Assembly: GCA_020073615.1 (NCBI GenBank)
Contig: JAIQEX010000024.1
Coordinates: 1 to 60,411 of the forward strand
Direction: 5' to 3'
Source: Terriglobia bacterium
Lineage (GTDB): Bacteria > Acidobacteriota > Terriglobia > Bryobacterales > Bryobacteraceae
DNA: 60,411 bases
A program made the position numbers and the translations under genes. The notes under the pieces were generated by a model, which worked only from the letters and a program-made list of their open reading frames with translations, did not search any database and was not told where the DNA came from. Shown piece by piece: positions 33,719 to 42,548 of the stretch (the stretch's first letter is position 1; each line of letters opens with the position of its first letter).

Positions 33719-34024
33719 CTACCGCTGGCGCGCAAACCAGACGAACGCGGCGAGCACTACCAGAACTCCGGCGGCGAGTACCGGGAGCAGCCGGGTTGCC
33801 GCAGCCCACGAGTGTTGGCGTGTCCGGGGTGGCGCGTTGCGTAGGCGGGTGGCGGCGCGCCGCATGGAGGAGACGTAGAGGTCGCTCTGCGCGACCTGCT
33901 GCCGGCAGGCCTCGCAGATCAGCAGATGCTCTTCGATGTGGCCGGTTTCCGCTTCGGAAATGGAGTTCAAGGAGTATTTTTCGATCTCCTCTTCGTCCAG
34001 GTGCCGGTTGATGACAGACGCCAT
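33719..34024 (-). CDS. Anti-sigma factor with zinc-finger domain
   Basis: The 101-residue protein has an N-terminal zf-HC2-type motif (GHIEEHLLICEACRQQV, giving H-x3-H and C-x2-C). A linker and a single transmembrane helix (LLPVLAAGVLVVLAAFVWF) follow, with almost no periplasmic tail. It is encoded 89 bp after the ECF sigma factor and should hold that factor at the membrane. SxtJ starts 37 bp further on, so the carbamoyltransferase genes may be part of this operon. Confidence 0.75.
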   Translation of the reverse strand: MASVINRHLDEEEIEKYSLNSISEAETGHIEEHLLICEACRQQVAQSDLYVSSMRRAATRLRNAPPRTRQHSWAAATRLLPVLAAGVLVVLAAFVWFARQR

Positions 34025-34113
34025 GAGTAGCCCGCATCTCTATTGTGGACTACGCTTTCACGAAAAGATAGCAGTTCGCCCGTGGGGCGAGGGATCCGGC
34101 AGTACTACGAGTT

Positions 34114-34749
34114 CTACTGGCGGCAGGCGGCGCGCCGGGAGAAGCGCGCCCTGCCCAATTCGCCGAAGCGTGCCTTGGCGCGGGACTTGATGAGGCGGAA
34201 TTGGGTTTGGGTAAGATCCATATCCCGGCAGATATCGCCCGGCGCCTGCTCCTGGAGATAGAAACGGATCAGCACCTCCCGCTCGCGCTGGTGCAGGCTT
34301 TGGAGGATGCGCAGGGCGAGTTCCTCGCTTTGCCGCTTGATAATTCGACGCTCGGGATCGGGACGGTGGTCCGAAAGGTTCATTTCGAACTCCAGACTGC
34401 CCTGGCGGCGGCGCTGTTCGACGACGTAGTCGATATGCCCGGCCACCTGACGGCGGATGATGGTGCGCACGTAGCCCATGAGGCGTTCGGGCTCACGCAG
34501 TTCGCCGTTGCAGATGGATTGCGTGATGATGAGAAACACGTCGTGGATCTTGTCGTCGAGATCCTGGGGGCCAAGCTGGCGGCACAGGTAAAAGCGGACG
34601 CCCCGGGAGAAGATGTGATACAGCTCCTCCATTCCGGTCGGATCTCCGGCTCGAATTCGTTCCACGAGGCCGGACCAGGACGGGTCCGCGGAGCTCTTGC
34701 CGGACTGCACATCCGGTTCAGTTTGCAAGGATGTAGACGCGCTCATCAT
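34114..34749 (-). CDS. ECF-type RNA polymerase sigma factor
   Basis: The 211-residue protein shows region 2 (MEELYHIFSRGVRFYLCRQL, DLDDKIHDVFLIITQSI, MGYVRTIIRRQVAGHI) and region 4 (ILQSLHQREREVLIRFYLQE, DICRDMDLTQTQFRLIKSRA). It belongs to the ECF family, which directs RNA polymerase to stress or envelope promoters. ATG 34749 is followed by another ATG at 34746. It is paired with the downstream anti-sigma factor and divergent from flgB across 560 bp. Confidence 0.87.
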   Translation of the reverse strand: MMSASTSLQTEPDVQSGKSSADPSWSGLVERIRAGDPTGMEELYHIFSRGVRFYLCRQLGPQDLDDKIHDVFLIITQSICNGELREPERLMGYVRTIIRRQVAGHIDYVVEQRRRQGSLEFEMNLSDHRPDPERRIIKRQSEELALRILQSLHQREREVLIRFYLQEQAPGDICRDMDLTQTQFRLIKSRAKARFGELGRARFSRRAACRQ

Positions 34750-35309
34750 TCTTTACCAACCACGAAATCACCTTCCTAACCGTGCGGGTTCGCGCCCGCC
34801 GGAACGAGTCATTGCCAGTTGCGCTGCGTGCCGCGGCCGTGCGGGATGAGCGCGGCGAACGAAGGGCGGCGCCATGATTTTGAGCATCGCCGCGCCGCAT
34901 ATTCTGGAATACAGCATGAAAATCTGTGGATTAAGCCCTGAATTTTTTAAAGGATTATTCCCCCGAAGGGATATTCCAAAAGAATATTAGCATTCTTCCG
35001 TTTGAATGGGCTAGTCCCCCAAATGGGGGATTATGTGGGGACGCGCATGCGGGAACGCGGTACCCACTTTAGAAGCAGGGTAAATCCCTAATCCGCCGGC
35101 GATAATAATAATGAGGCCAAGCCGGCATCCACGCGGGTAAATAACCGCTTGAATAAGCTGCTGTTTTCAATTCGATTTGCTGTCCCGGCTCGCGCGCCGT
35201 TGCGGCAAGAAACTGGCGCGCGGCATGAAATTGGCGTCCGTTCCGCGGCCGGAGCGCTGATATCAGGGGCGTTACGGAATGGCGAAGGATGTGCAAGTAA
35301 GGCGGTGTC
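34750..35309. promoter_or_regulatory. AT-rich divergent control region with four palindromes
   Basis: No gene is seen in these 560 bp. The segment 34940-35035 is strikingly AT-rich for this genome. It contains TCCCCC-GAA-GGGATA (about 34958-34972), ATATTC-CAAAA-GAATAT (34971-34987), AGAAT-ATTAGC-ATTCT (34981-34996), and a perfect TCCCCC-AAAT-GGGGGA (35015-35030). These are candidate response-regulator or ECF-linked sites. No confident sigma-54 or sigma-28 box was found for the flagellar operon. Confidence 0.45.
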
Positions 35310-35645
35310 ATGCTCGATCGCCTGGCCGGACAACTGGAACGCTACATGGATCTGCTCAGCATGCGGCAGAAGCTGGTGGCGTCGAACATTGCCAACGCGG
35401 ACACGCCGGGGTATCACACCCAGGACATCGATTTTCAAGCGGAGTTCCAGAATGCCATGGGCTTGTCGGCGAGGCCGACGGAAGTGGCGGGTTTGCAGGT
35501 GAAGAATGACGGCAACAACGTGAGCCTTGACCGCGAGGCGCGGCTTCTGGCGGAAAACGCGCTTCGCTTTCAGGTGGCGTCCAGCCTGATGAAGCATCAG
35601 ATCCAGGCCGTGCGTTCGGCGATTAAGGAGGGGCAAGGCGCATGA
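35310..35645 (+). CDS. flgB: Flagellar proximal rod protein FlgB
   Basis: The 111-residue protein has the rod-family N-terminal motif SNIANADTPGYHTQDIDF and a C-terminal helix (QVASSLMKHQIQAVRSAIKE) like other FlgB proteins. It forms the rod base joined to the MS ring through FliE. It is the first gene of an eight-gene flagellar operon and overlaps flgC by four bases. There is no signal peptide; export is through the flagellar type III system. Confidence 0.93.
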   Translation: MLDRLAGQLERYMDLLSMRQKLVASNIANADTPGYHTQDIDFQAEFQNAMGLSARPTEVAGLQVKNDGNNVSLDREARLLAENALRFQVASSLMKHQIQAVRSAIKEGQGA

Positions 35646-36076
35646 GCCTGTTTTCCGTTCTTTCGATTGGCGCTTCGGGGATGGCGGCGCAGCGCACGCG
35701 CGCGGAGATGTTGACCGAGAACCTGGCCAACGCGGAGACCACGCGCACCCCGGAAGGCGGCCCTTACCGGCGCAAGGACGTGGTCTTCGAGAGCACGCCG
35801 GTGAGCTCGCCGTTCTCATCGGAGTTCGATGCGCAGCTTCAAGCCGCCGGCGGTGTAGGCGTGGCCGATATCGTCACCGACATGAGCGACCCGGAGCGCC
35901 GCTACCTGCCGGGACACCCGGATGCGGACAAGGACGGCTACGTGGCCTTTCCGCGCGGGAATGCGGCGGAAGACATGGTAGACCTGATGGGCGCGGCGCG
36001 CAGCTATCAGGCCAACGTGGCGGCCATCGGCGCAATAAAGGATATGATCCAGCGCTCTATAGACCTTCTCCGCTGA
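35642..36076 (+). CDS. flgC: Flagellar proximal rod protein FlgC
   Basis: The 144-residue protein carries the N-terminal rod motif (ASGMAAQRTRAEMLTENLAN), the internal AFPRGNAAEDMVDLMGAARS and the C-terminal YQANVAAIGAIKDMIQRSID typical of FlgC. ATG overlaps the flgB stop as ATGA. It polymerises with FlgB in the proximal rod. Confidence 0.94.
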   Translation: MSLFSVLSIGASGMAAQRTRAEMLTENLANAETTRTPEGGPYRRKDVVFESTPVSSPFSSEFDAQLQAAGGVGVADIVTDMSDPERRYLPGHPDADKDGYVAFPRGNAAEDMVDLMGAARSYQANVAAIGAIKDMIQRSIDLLR

Positions 36077-36085
36077 GGGTGAACC

Positions 36086-36382
36086 ATGATCGCATCGATT
36101 CCTCCCGTTTCCGGCATCCCGCTTCCCGATCCGATCCGGCCCGCGGGGGAACCGCAATCGGGCGGCGGGTTTCAGGATGCGCTTTCGAGCGCGATTCAGA
36201 AAGTAGAGGCCTTCGGGCATGATGCTTCGGCCTCGGTAGAACGGTTCCTCTCCGGAGAAGGCGAGGAACTCCACACCACGATCCTGGCCACGCAGCGCGC
36301 CGAGCTCTCCTTCGAAATGTTTCTGCAAGCCCGGAACAAGGTGGTCAGCGCGTACCAGGAAATCATGCGCATGCAGATGTAG
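36086..36382 (+). CDS. fliE: Flagellar hook-basal body protein FliE
   Basis: The 98-residue protein shows the FliE pattern: flexible Pro-rich N-terminus, then GFQDALSSAIQKVEAF, LHTTILATQRAELSFEMFLQ and the final ARNKVVSAYQEIMRMQM helix. It is the adaptor between the FliF ring and rod. It starts nine bases after flgC. Confidence 0.93.
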   Translation: MIASIPPVSGIPLPDPIRPAGEPQSGGGFQDALSSAIQKVEAFGHDASASVERFLSGEGEELHTTILATQRAELSFEMFLQARNKVVSAYQEIMRMQM

Positions 36383-36451
36383 GGGCTCAGGTTTTGGGCT
36401 TAAACCGCCGATCTAAAGAGCAAGGCCGGTTGGCGGCCCTATAGAAGCGCG

Positions 36452-38149
36452 ATGAACAAGATACTGGCCAATTTCTCGCTGCGGCAGAAGATCACGATAG
36501 CGTTGGCCGTGGTGCTGGTGGCGGCGGGCGTATATGCGCTGGTCCAGTGGCAAAAGGAGTCCGATTTCCGGCCGCTGTTCACCGCGTTGGCGCCCGAAGA
36601 CGCCGCGGGAATCGTACAAAAGCTGAAGGAGACGGGCGTGGAATACCGTCTGCCCGAGGGAGGCGGCGCGGTGCTGGTGCCTTCGGCGCGGCTGGCCGAG
36701 CTGCGCATCACCCTGGCTGGCGCGGGACTACCGAAGACCGGGAGGATGGGCTTCGAGCTCTTCGACAAGGCGAATCTAGGGGCAACCGAATTCACGGAGC
36801 ACGTGAACTACCGGCGGGCGCTCGAAGGGGAGTTGGAGCGGTCGGTCATGTCGCTGGCTGAAGTCGAGCAGGCGCGGGTACATATCACCTTCCCCAAGGA
36901 TTCGGTATTCCTGGATGCGCAACAGCCGGCCAAGGCCAGCGTGCTGGTGAAGGTGCGGGTGGGAGCGCGGTTGTCGCCGCCGAACGTGCTGGCCATCAAT
37001 CACCTGGTGGCGAGCGCGGTGGAGGGGCTTTCGCCCGACGCGGTCTCCGTGCTGGACATGAACGGCAACCTGCTGGGGCGGCCCAAGGCGCAGGGTACGC
37101 TGGATGGGCCGGAGGCCTCCGAGGCGGTGCTGGAATACCGGCACAAAATCGAGGCGGACCTGCTGTCGAAAATCAACGCCACGCTCGAGCCGCTATTGGG
37201 GGCGGACAAGTTCCACGCGGGGGTGTCGGTGGAATGCGATTTTTCGGGTGGGGAACAGAGCGAGGAGATCTTCGACCCGGCGCGCTCGGTGATGACCAGC
37301 TCGCAGCGCACGGAAGACGGATCGGGCTCGGGGGGCGGCAGCGGGGTTCCGGGGACGGCGTCCACGTTGCCCCGGCCCACGTCGCGGCCGGGCGCCACGG
37401 CGAGCCGCGTGTCGCGGGTGACGGAGGCCATCACCTACCAATCCAGCCGCACCGTCAAGAAGACGCGCATGCCGGCGGGCGTGGTGAAAAAGATGTCGTT
37501 GGCCGTGCTGGTGGATCAGACGGTGAGTTGGGAGAAGGACAAGAACGGGCCGCGGCGTGTGTTGACGCCTCCGCCGCCGGAAACGCTGAAGATCATCCGG
37601 GATCTGGTGGCGGGCATCACCGGGTTCAACCAGGAGCGGGGAGACCAGCTGGTGATCGAGACGCTGCCATTTGAAAGCACGCGGCTGCTGGAGGCGCCTG
37701 AGCCTGGCGGCTCGGGACCCGCCAAGCCGCCGGCGCCGGCGGGATTCACTCTCAAATGGGACCGCAAGACTCTGATGATTGGCGGGGGCGCCGCCGTCGC
37801 CATGATCGTGCTTGGGTTTCTGGCGGCCATGTTTCTGAGGCGCGGGCGCAAGACCGGGGAAGTGGAAGTAACCGGCCCGGCGTCGCTCCCCGCGGGCAAG
37901 GGGGGCACCTCTCAGGCGGCCGCTCTGGCGGCGGGCCCGGACGTCGGGCGGGAGATCGAGTCGCGCCTGGCGGAACGCGACGCCCTGCAGGAAAAAATGG
38001 ACGCACAGGCGCTGAGCGCGCTGAAGCTCGCGCCGGTGATCACCAAGACGGCCGAGGTTCTGGCCAAGCATCTTCGCGAGAAGATCAAGGCCGATCCCGA
38101 CGTTTCGGCGCAAGTCCTGCGCGGGTGGATCCGCGAGGAAGACAACTGA
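36452..38149 (+). CDS. fliF: Flagellar MS-ring protein FliF
   Basis: The 565-residue protein has an N-terminal transmembrane helix (KITIALAVVLVAAGVYALVQ) and the YscJ/FliF ring-building motif (YRRALEGELERSVMSLAEVE, followed by RVHITFP). A Ser/Gly-rich central region comes next, then a second transmembrane helix (LMIGGGAAVAMIVLGFLAAM). The cytoplasmic C-tail is where FliG binds. About 70 non-coding bases separate it from fliE. Forms the MS ring, platform for the export gate and switch. Confidence 0.93.
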   Translation: MNKILANFSLRQKITIALAVVLVAAGVYALVQWQKESDFRPLFTALAPEDAAGIVQKLKETGVEYRLPEGGGAVLVPSARLAELRITLAGAGLPKTGRMGFELFDKANLGATEFTEHVNYRRALEGELERSVMSLAEVEQARVHITFPKDSVFLDAQQPAKASVLVKVRVGARLSPPNVLAINHLVASAVEGLSPDAVSVLDMNGNLLGRPKAQGTLDGPEASEAVLEYRHKIEADLLSKINATLEPLLGADKFHAGVSVECDFSGGEQSEEIFDPARSVMTSSQRTEDGSGSGGGSGVPGTASTLPRPTSRPGATASRVSRVTEAITYQSSRTVKKTRMPAGVVKKMSLAVLVDQTVSWEKDKNGPRRVLTPPPPETLKIIRDLVAGITGFNQERGDQLVIETLPFESTRLLEAPEPGGSGPAKPPAPAGFTLKWDRKTLMIGGGAAVAMIVLGFLAAMFLRRGRKTGEVEVTGPASLPAGKGGTSQAAALAAGPDVGREIESRLAERDALQEKMDAQALSALKLAPVITKTAEVLAKHLREKIKADPDVSAQVLRGWIREEDN

Positions 38150-38171
38150 TGCGCGAGCCGGAGCCTGCCCC

Positions 38172-39200
38172 ATGATCGTCAACGCAGCCAAGGAAGAGGC
38201 GCTGACCACGCTGCGCAAGGCTGCCATGCTGCTCATCGTGCTCGGGGAGCAGAGCAGCGCGGACTTGTTGCAACAGCTCAATGAGGACGATGTCCAGAAG
38301 GTCAGCCGCGAGGTGGCGAAAGTAACGTCCATCTCGGCCGACCAGTCGGAAGCGATATTGAACGAGTTCCACCAGGTCACCTCCGCCGGCGATTACGTGT
38401 CGCGCGGCGGAGTGGAATACGCCAAAAAGCTGCTGATGAAAGCCTTCGCCCCGGAGGTGGCGCGGCGGCTTCTGGACCGGCTCACCAAGGCGCTGGGCTC
38501 CGACGCCGCCTCCTTCGACGCCATCCAGAAGGCCGACCCCCAGCAACTGGCGAAGTTCATCCACAACGAGCACCCGCAAACCATCGCGCTGGTGCTGTCG
38601 CACCTCAACCCTTCGCAGGCGGCGGCCTTGCTGAACTCTCTGCCCGCGGGGCTGCGGGCGGATGTGGCGCAACGCATGGCCAGCCTGGATCAGATCTCGC
38701 CGGAAATCATCCTCAAGATCGCCGGCGTAATCGGCATGAAACTGAAAGCCCTGGGAGAGTTCAGCCGCGAATCCTACGGCGGCGTACGCGCCGTGGCGGA
38801 GATGCTGAACCGCCTGGATTCCGGCTCGAGCCGCGAAATTCTGACCAACATGGAGCAGCAGGACACGAACCTGGCGGAAACCATTCGCCACCTGATGTTC
38901 GTATTCGAGGATCTGCTGCTGATCGACCCGTTGGGGCTGAAAGAGGTTCTGGCCAAAGTCGACCGGAAGGTGCTGACCATCGCTCTGAAGGGCACCAGCG
39001 AGCAGCTGCGCACGCAGATGCTGAACTGCATGTCGCAGCGCGGCGCGGAGATGTTGCGGGAGGATATGGACGCGCTGGGCCCCATCAAGATCAAAGAAGT
39101 GGAGGCGGCGCAACAGCAGATCATCGCCATCGTGCGGCAACTGGAATCCGAAGGGGTGTTGAGCCTGAAGGGGACGGTCGGGGAACAGTATGTCGTCTAA
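38172..39200 (+). CDS. fliG: Flagellar motor switch protein FliG
   Basis: The 342-residue protein has the complete three-domain FliG pattern: an N-terminal FliF-binding domain (RKAAMLLIVLGEQSSADLLQ), the middle EHPQTIALVLSHL motif, and a C-terminal stator-contact domain with FVFEDLLLID and LREDMDALGPIKIKEVEAAQ, the charged helix. It transmits torque and direction switching. It overlaps fliH by 11 bp if fliH starts at 39190. Confidence 0.95.
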   Translation: MIVNAAKEEALTTLRKAAMLLIVLGEQSSADLLQQLNEDDVQKVSREVAKVTSISADQSEAILNEFHQVTSAGDYVSRGGVEYAKKLLMKAFAPEVARRLLDRLTKALGSDAASFDAIQKADPQQLAKFIHNEHPQTIALVLSHLNPSQAAALLNSLPAGLRADVAQRMASLDQISPEIILKIAGVIGMKLKALGEFSRESYGGVRAVAEMLNRLDSGSSREILTNMEQQDTNLAETIRHLMFVFEDLLLIDPLGLKEVLAKVDRKVLTIALKGTSEQLRTQMLNCMSQRGAEMLREDMDALGPIKIKEVEAAQQQIIAIVRQLESEGVLSLKGTVGEQYVV

Positions 39201-39843
39201 TATGTCGTCCAAGGTGTTCCCGCCGGACAATCCACAAGCCACAACTCCGCTGGTCTGGCGCCAGGTCGGCGCGGCGACGGACGGGGAGGGCGGTGGGGAG
39301 CCGGATGCGAGCGCGCGCACGGCGCAACTGGAGCGGCAATGGGAACAGCAGGTGAAAGAGGCGCACGCGGCGGGCATGCGCGAGGGGGAAGCTGCCGGCC
39401 GCGGCCGGGCCGGGGCCGAGCTCCAGCCGGTGATCGAGCGCTTGTCGCGCGCCATCGAAGAGCTGGCGCAGATCCGCGGAAGGCTGCGCCGGGAAGCGGA
39501 GGCGGACCTGGTCAAACTGGCGCTGGCCATCGCCCGCCGGGTGCTGCGGCGCGAGTTGTCGGTTGACCCGGATGCCCTGCACGGGCTGATTCTGGGCGCT
39601 CTCGAAAAGCTCCAGGGACAGGAGCTCTGCCGGGTGAAGGTCCATCCATCGCACGCGGCATTGGTGGGCGCCTGCCTGGGGAAGTCGGCCGCCGGCGCGA
39701 GCGTGCAGGTGCTGGCCGACCCTTCCTGCCAGCCGGGCGGCGTGATATTCGAGACCGCGCGCGGCAACCTGGACGTGTCCGTGGATTTGCAGCTACACGA
39801 GATTGAGCGCGGCTTGGCCGACTGCCTGCGGAAGAGCTCATGA
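39190..39843 (+). CDS. fliH: Flagellar assembly protein FliH
   Basis: The 217-residue protein has a disordered N-terminus, then a central coiled coil with Gly-rich repeats (REGEAAGRGRAGAELQPVIE). A C-terminal FliH/V-ATPase E-like domain follows (LVKLALAIARRVLRRELSVD; VLADPSCQPGGVIFETARGN). It regulates the FliI ATPase at the export gate. GGGGAA before ATG 39190 supports that start; a second ATG at 39202 lies in a short direct repeat TATGTCGTC. The stop overlaps fliI. Confidence 0.9.
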   Translation: MSSNMSSKVFPPDNPQATTPLVWRQVGAATDGEGGGEPDASARTAQLERQWEQQVKEAHAAGMREGEAAGRGRAGAELQPVIERLSRAIEELAQIRGRLRREAEADLVKLALAIARRVLRRELSVDPDALHGLILGALEKLQGQELCRVKVHPSHAALVGACLGKSAAGASVQVLADPSCQPGGVIFETARGNLDVSVDLQLHEIERGLADCLRKSS

Positions 39844-41207
39844 CCGAACGGATCTCGCTGGCCCCCTATCTCACGGCGCTCGACCGCATCCCCACGCAGC
39901 ACTGGACCGGGCAGGTGACGGAGGTAGTCGGGCTGTTGATCGAATCGCGCGGCCCGAGCGTGGCCATTGGAGACTTTTGCGAGGTCGCGGCGGCGAACGG
40001 CCGGCGCATCCGCACGCAGGTAATCGGGTTTCGCAACGGCCGGGTGCTGGCCATGCCGCTCGAAGAGATCGACGGCCTGCAACTGGGCGACTCGGTGGCG
40101 GCGCGGGGGGAAGACGCGCGTGTGGAGGTCTCGCCGGGGCTTCTGGGGCGGGTGATCGACGGGTTTGGAAAGCCCATCGACGGCGGGCCGGAGCTGCAGG
40201 CGAAAGATGCCTACGGTTTGTACGGGGTGCCGGGCAATCCGCTCGACCGGGAGCACATCACCGAGCCGTTGGTCACGGGGATTCGCGCCATCGACAGCCT
40301 GCTGCCCTGCGGCAAGGGCCAGCGCATCGGCATTTTCGGTGGCAGCGGCGTGGGAAAGAGCACGCTGCTCGGCGCCATGTCGCGGCACAACTCGGCGGAC
40401 GTCACGGTGATCGCCATGATCGGCGAGCGCAACCGCGAAGTGCGCGGCTTCCTGGAAAACGAGCTCGGGCCGGAGGGGCGCAAGCGCTCGGTGGTGGTGT
40501 GCGCCACCTCGGAGCGTCCGGCGCCGCTGCGGGTGCGCGCCTGTTTCGTGGCGCTGGCGGTGGCGGAGTACTTCCGCGACCAGGGCGCCAACGTGCTGCT
40601 GGTGATGGATTCGGTGACGCGCCTGGCCATGGCGCAGCGCGAGATCGGATTGGCGGCGGGCGAGCCGCCCAGCCAGAAGGGGTACACCCCGTCGGTCTTC
40701 AATCTGCTGCCCAAGGTGCTGGAGCGGGCGGGCAACTTCAAGCGCGGCTCGATCACCGGCTTCTTCACGGTGCTGGTGGAGGGCGACGATTTCAATGAAC
40801 CGATCAGCGACGCGGTGCGCGCCATTCTGGACGGCCACATCATTCTCTCCCGGCAGCTTGCCGCCCAGGGGCACTATCCCGCCATCGACATTTTGCAATC
40901 GGTGAGCCGTCTCACCTCGGCCATTGCCACGCCGGGGCAGAAAGAGGGCGCCCGCAAGCTGCGGCAGGCGCTGGCGGCCTATCACGACGCCGAAGACCTG
41001 ATTCAACTGGGCGCCTACGTTGCCGGGTCGAACCCCGAGCTGGACGCCAGCATTCGGATGCGGCCGGAGCTGCTGGCATTCCTGCGGCAGGAGCACACGG
41101 CCAACTCCCCGCTGGGAGAAACCCTGGCGCGCCTGGCGGACCTGGGCACGCGCCTGCAGGGGCCGGCGCAACTGGTTCCCGCGCAGAACCCTAATCCCAA
41201 GCGATGA
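39840..41207 (+). CDS. fliI: Flagellar export ATPase FliI
   Basis: The 455-residue protein has Walker A GGSGVGKST and Walker B VLLVMDSVTR. The family signature PSVFNLLPKVLERAGNF and a KEGARKLRQ stretch near the C-terminus are also present. It is the F1-beta-like ATPase that energises substrate entry into the flagellar export gate. ATG overlaps the fliH stop and the 3' end overlaps fliJ as ATGA. Confidence 0.95.
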   Translation: MTERISLAPYLTALDRIPTQHWTGQVTEVVGLLIESRGPSVAIGDFCEVAAANGRRIRTQVIGFRNGRVLAMPLEEIDGLQLGDSVAARGEDARVEVSPGLLGRVIDGFGKPIDGGPELQAKDAYGLYGVPGNPLDREHITEPLVTGIRAIDSLLPCGKGQRIGIFGGSGVGKSTLLGAMSRHNSADVTVIAMIGERNREVRGFLENELGPEGRKRSVVVCATSERPAPLRVRACFVALAVAEYFRDQGANVLLVMDSVTRLAMAQREIGLAAGEPPSQKGYTPSVFNLLPKVLERAGNFKRGSITGFFTVLVEGDDFNEPISDAVRAILDGHIILSRQLAAQGHYPAIDILQSVSRLTSAIATPGQKEGARKLRQALAAYHDAEDLIQLGAYVAGSNPELDASIRMRPELLAFLRQEHTANSPLGETLARLADLGTRLQGPAQLVPAQNPNPKR

Positions 41208-41644
41208 CGCCGTTCCGATTCCCCTTGCAGAAGGTTCTCGACTGGCGGCTGACCCAGCTCGAGGTGGAAGAGATCCGGTACAGGCAGCAGCTTGCGGCGC
41301 TGGCCGCGCTCGACCGCACGCGCGCCGAACTGGAGGCCGCGGGCATCCGGGCGGAGGTGGAGGTGCGCAAATCGGCCTCGCTGGCGGGGTTCGACCTGGC
41401 GGCCCTGGGGAGCTTCCGCCGGCGCGTGCAGGTGGAGGAAGGAAAGCTAGCCACGCGGCGCGCGGAGTGCGAGAAACGGGTGGCGGCGCAGCAGAGCGCG
41501 ATGCTGGAAGCGCGGCGCCGCTGCCGGCTGCTGGAGCGGCTGAAGGAGCGGCGGCTGACGGATTGGCAGTCGGCCGCGGATAAGGAAGTGGAGGCGCTGG
41601 CGGCGGAATCGTTCCTGGCGCAATGGAATCGGCGGCGGGCGTAG
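41204..41644 (+). CDS. fliJ: Flagellar export chaperone FliJ
   Basis: The 146-residue protein is almost entirely coiled coil: FPLQKVLDWRLTQLEVEEIR and RRCRLLERLKERRLTDWQSA match FliJ, the gamma-like stalk that inserts in the FliI ring. It is the last flagellar gene of the operon here; hook, filament and stator genes must be elsewhere. Confidence 0.88.
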   Translation: MTPFRFPLQKVLDWRLTQLEVEEIRYRQQLAALAALDRTRAELEAAGIRAEVEVRKSASLAGFDLAALGSFRRRVQVEEGKLATRRAECEKRVAAQQSAMLEARRRCRLLERLKERRLTDWQSAADKEVEALAAESFLAQWNRRRA

Positions 41645-41660
41645 CGGATGCCGTCCTCCC

Positions 41661-41666
41661 TATAAT
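41661..41666 (+). promoter_or_regulatory. Perfect -10 box before hemQ
   Basis: TATAAT lies seven bases before ATG 41674, so transcription would start at or within one base of the codon. No clear -35 is visible 16-18 bp upstream. It indicates hemQ may be transcribed independently of the flagellar operon. Confidence 0.45.
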
Positions 41667-41673
41667 GGAGAGC

Positions 41674-42519
41674 ATGACGCCTGAGACGCTTGCCGAAACC
41701 GCACCGCCCGCCGTCCCGCTGACGGTAGAGGGCGCGAGCGTGCTGCACCAGATGATGCGTTTCCGCTGGCCCGCCTGGCGCGCGCTTTCGGCTGCGGCCC
41801 GCACGGATATTCTGGACGAGGCCGCGGGCGCGCTTGTCCTCCTGGAGAAGCCCAGCGATGGCCGGCAGAGCGCGGTGTACTCGCTGCTGGGGCATAAGGG
41901 CGACCTGTTGCTGGTGCATTTCCGCCGCAGCTTCGAGGAGCTCAACCAGGCGCAACTGGACCTGGCGCGGCTGCGGATCGGCGACTACTTGGAGTCCACG
42001 ACATCCTATCTTTCGGTGATCGAGCTGGGTCTTTACGAATCCACCTCCAAGGTCTACAACGAGCTCGCCGCCAAGGGCGTGCCGCCGAATTCCGACGAGT
42101 GGAAGCAGGAGATAGAAGCCGTGCTCGGCCGGCAGCGGCAGGCCATGGCGCCGCGGCTATGGCCGGAGATTCCCTCCGCGAAATATCTGTGCTTCTATCC
42201 CATGGACCGGCGGCGCGGCGAATCGGTCAACTGGTACATGGTGCCCATGGCCCGGCGGCAGCGCCTGATGCACGAACACGGCCTGGTGGGACGCCGCTAC
42301 GCCGGCGAAGTGCGCCAGATCATCACCGGCTCGATCGGCTTCGACGATTGGGAATGGGGCGTCGACCTGTTCGCCGACGACCCGCTGGTGTTCAAGAAGC
42401 TCATCTACGAAATGCGCTTCGACGAAGTGAGCGCGGTCTATGCGCTATTCGGCACTTTCTACGTGGGCCTGCGGGTGCGGGCGGCGGAACTGGGCGGCAT
42501 CTTCGGGTTACCGGCCTGA
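41674..42519 (+). CDS. hemQ: Coproheme decarboxylase / chlorite dismutase-like HemQ
   Basis: The 281-residue protein has the HemQ core: KYLCFYPMDRRRGESVNWY with the catalytic tyrosine, LMHEHGLVGRRYAGEVRQII with the proximal histidine, and GSIGFDDWEWGVDLFADDPL. The C-terminal FDEVSAVYALFGTFYVGLR also fits. It catalyses the last step of coproporphyrin-dependent heme synthesis in bacteria lacking HemF/HemN, and it lacks the arginine expected of true chlorite dismutases as far as I can see. ATG 41674 is preferred; ATG 41665 lies inside the TATAAT box. Other hem genes are not in the window. Confidence 0.88.
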   Translation: MTPETLAETAPPAVPLTVEGASVLHQMMRFRWPAWRALSAAARTDILDEAAGALVLLEKPSDGRQSAVYSLLGHKGDLLLVHFRRSFEELNQAQLDLARLRIGDYLESTTSYLSVIELGLYESTSKVYNELAAKGVPPNSDEWKQEIEAVLGRQRQAMAPRLWPEIPSAKYLCFYPMDRRRGESVNWYMVPMARRQRLMHEHGLVGRRYAGEVRQIITGSIGFDDWEWGVDLFADDPLVFKKLIYEMRFDEVSAVYALFGTFYVGLRVRAAELGGIFGLPA

Positions 42520-42548
42520 CGGCCGCCGCTCCGGCTCGCTCGTCGCAA

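Noticed and set aside
34750-35309. Sigma-54 promoter for the flagellar operon
   Set aside because: A TGGC occurs near 35214 but no GC-type -12 element at the right distance.
38085-41945. 1,286-residue minus-strand open frame
   Set aside because: Antisense across fliG-fliH-fliI-fliJ; no motifs.
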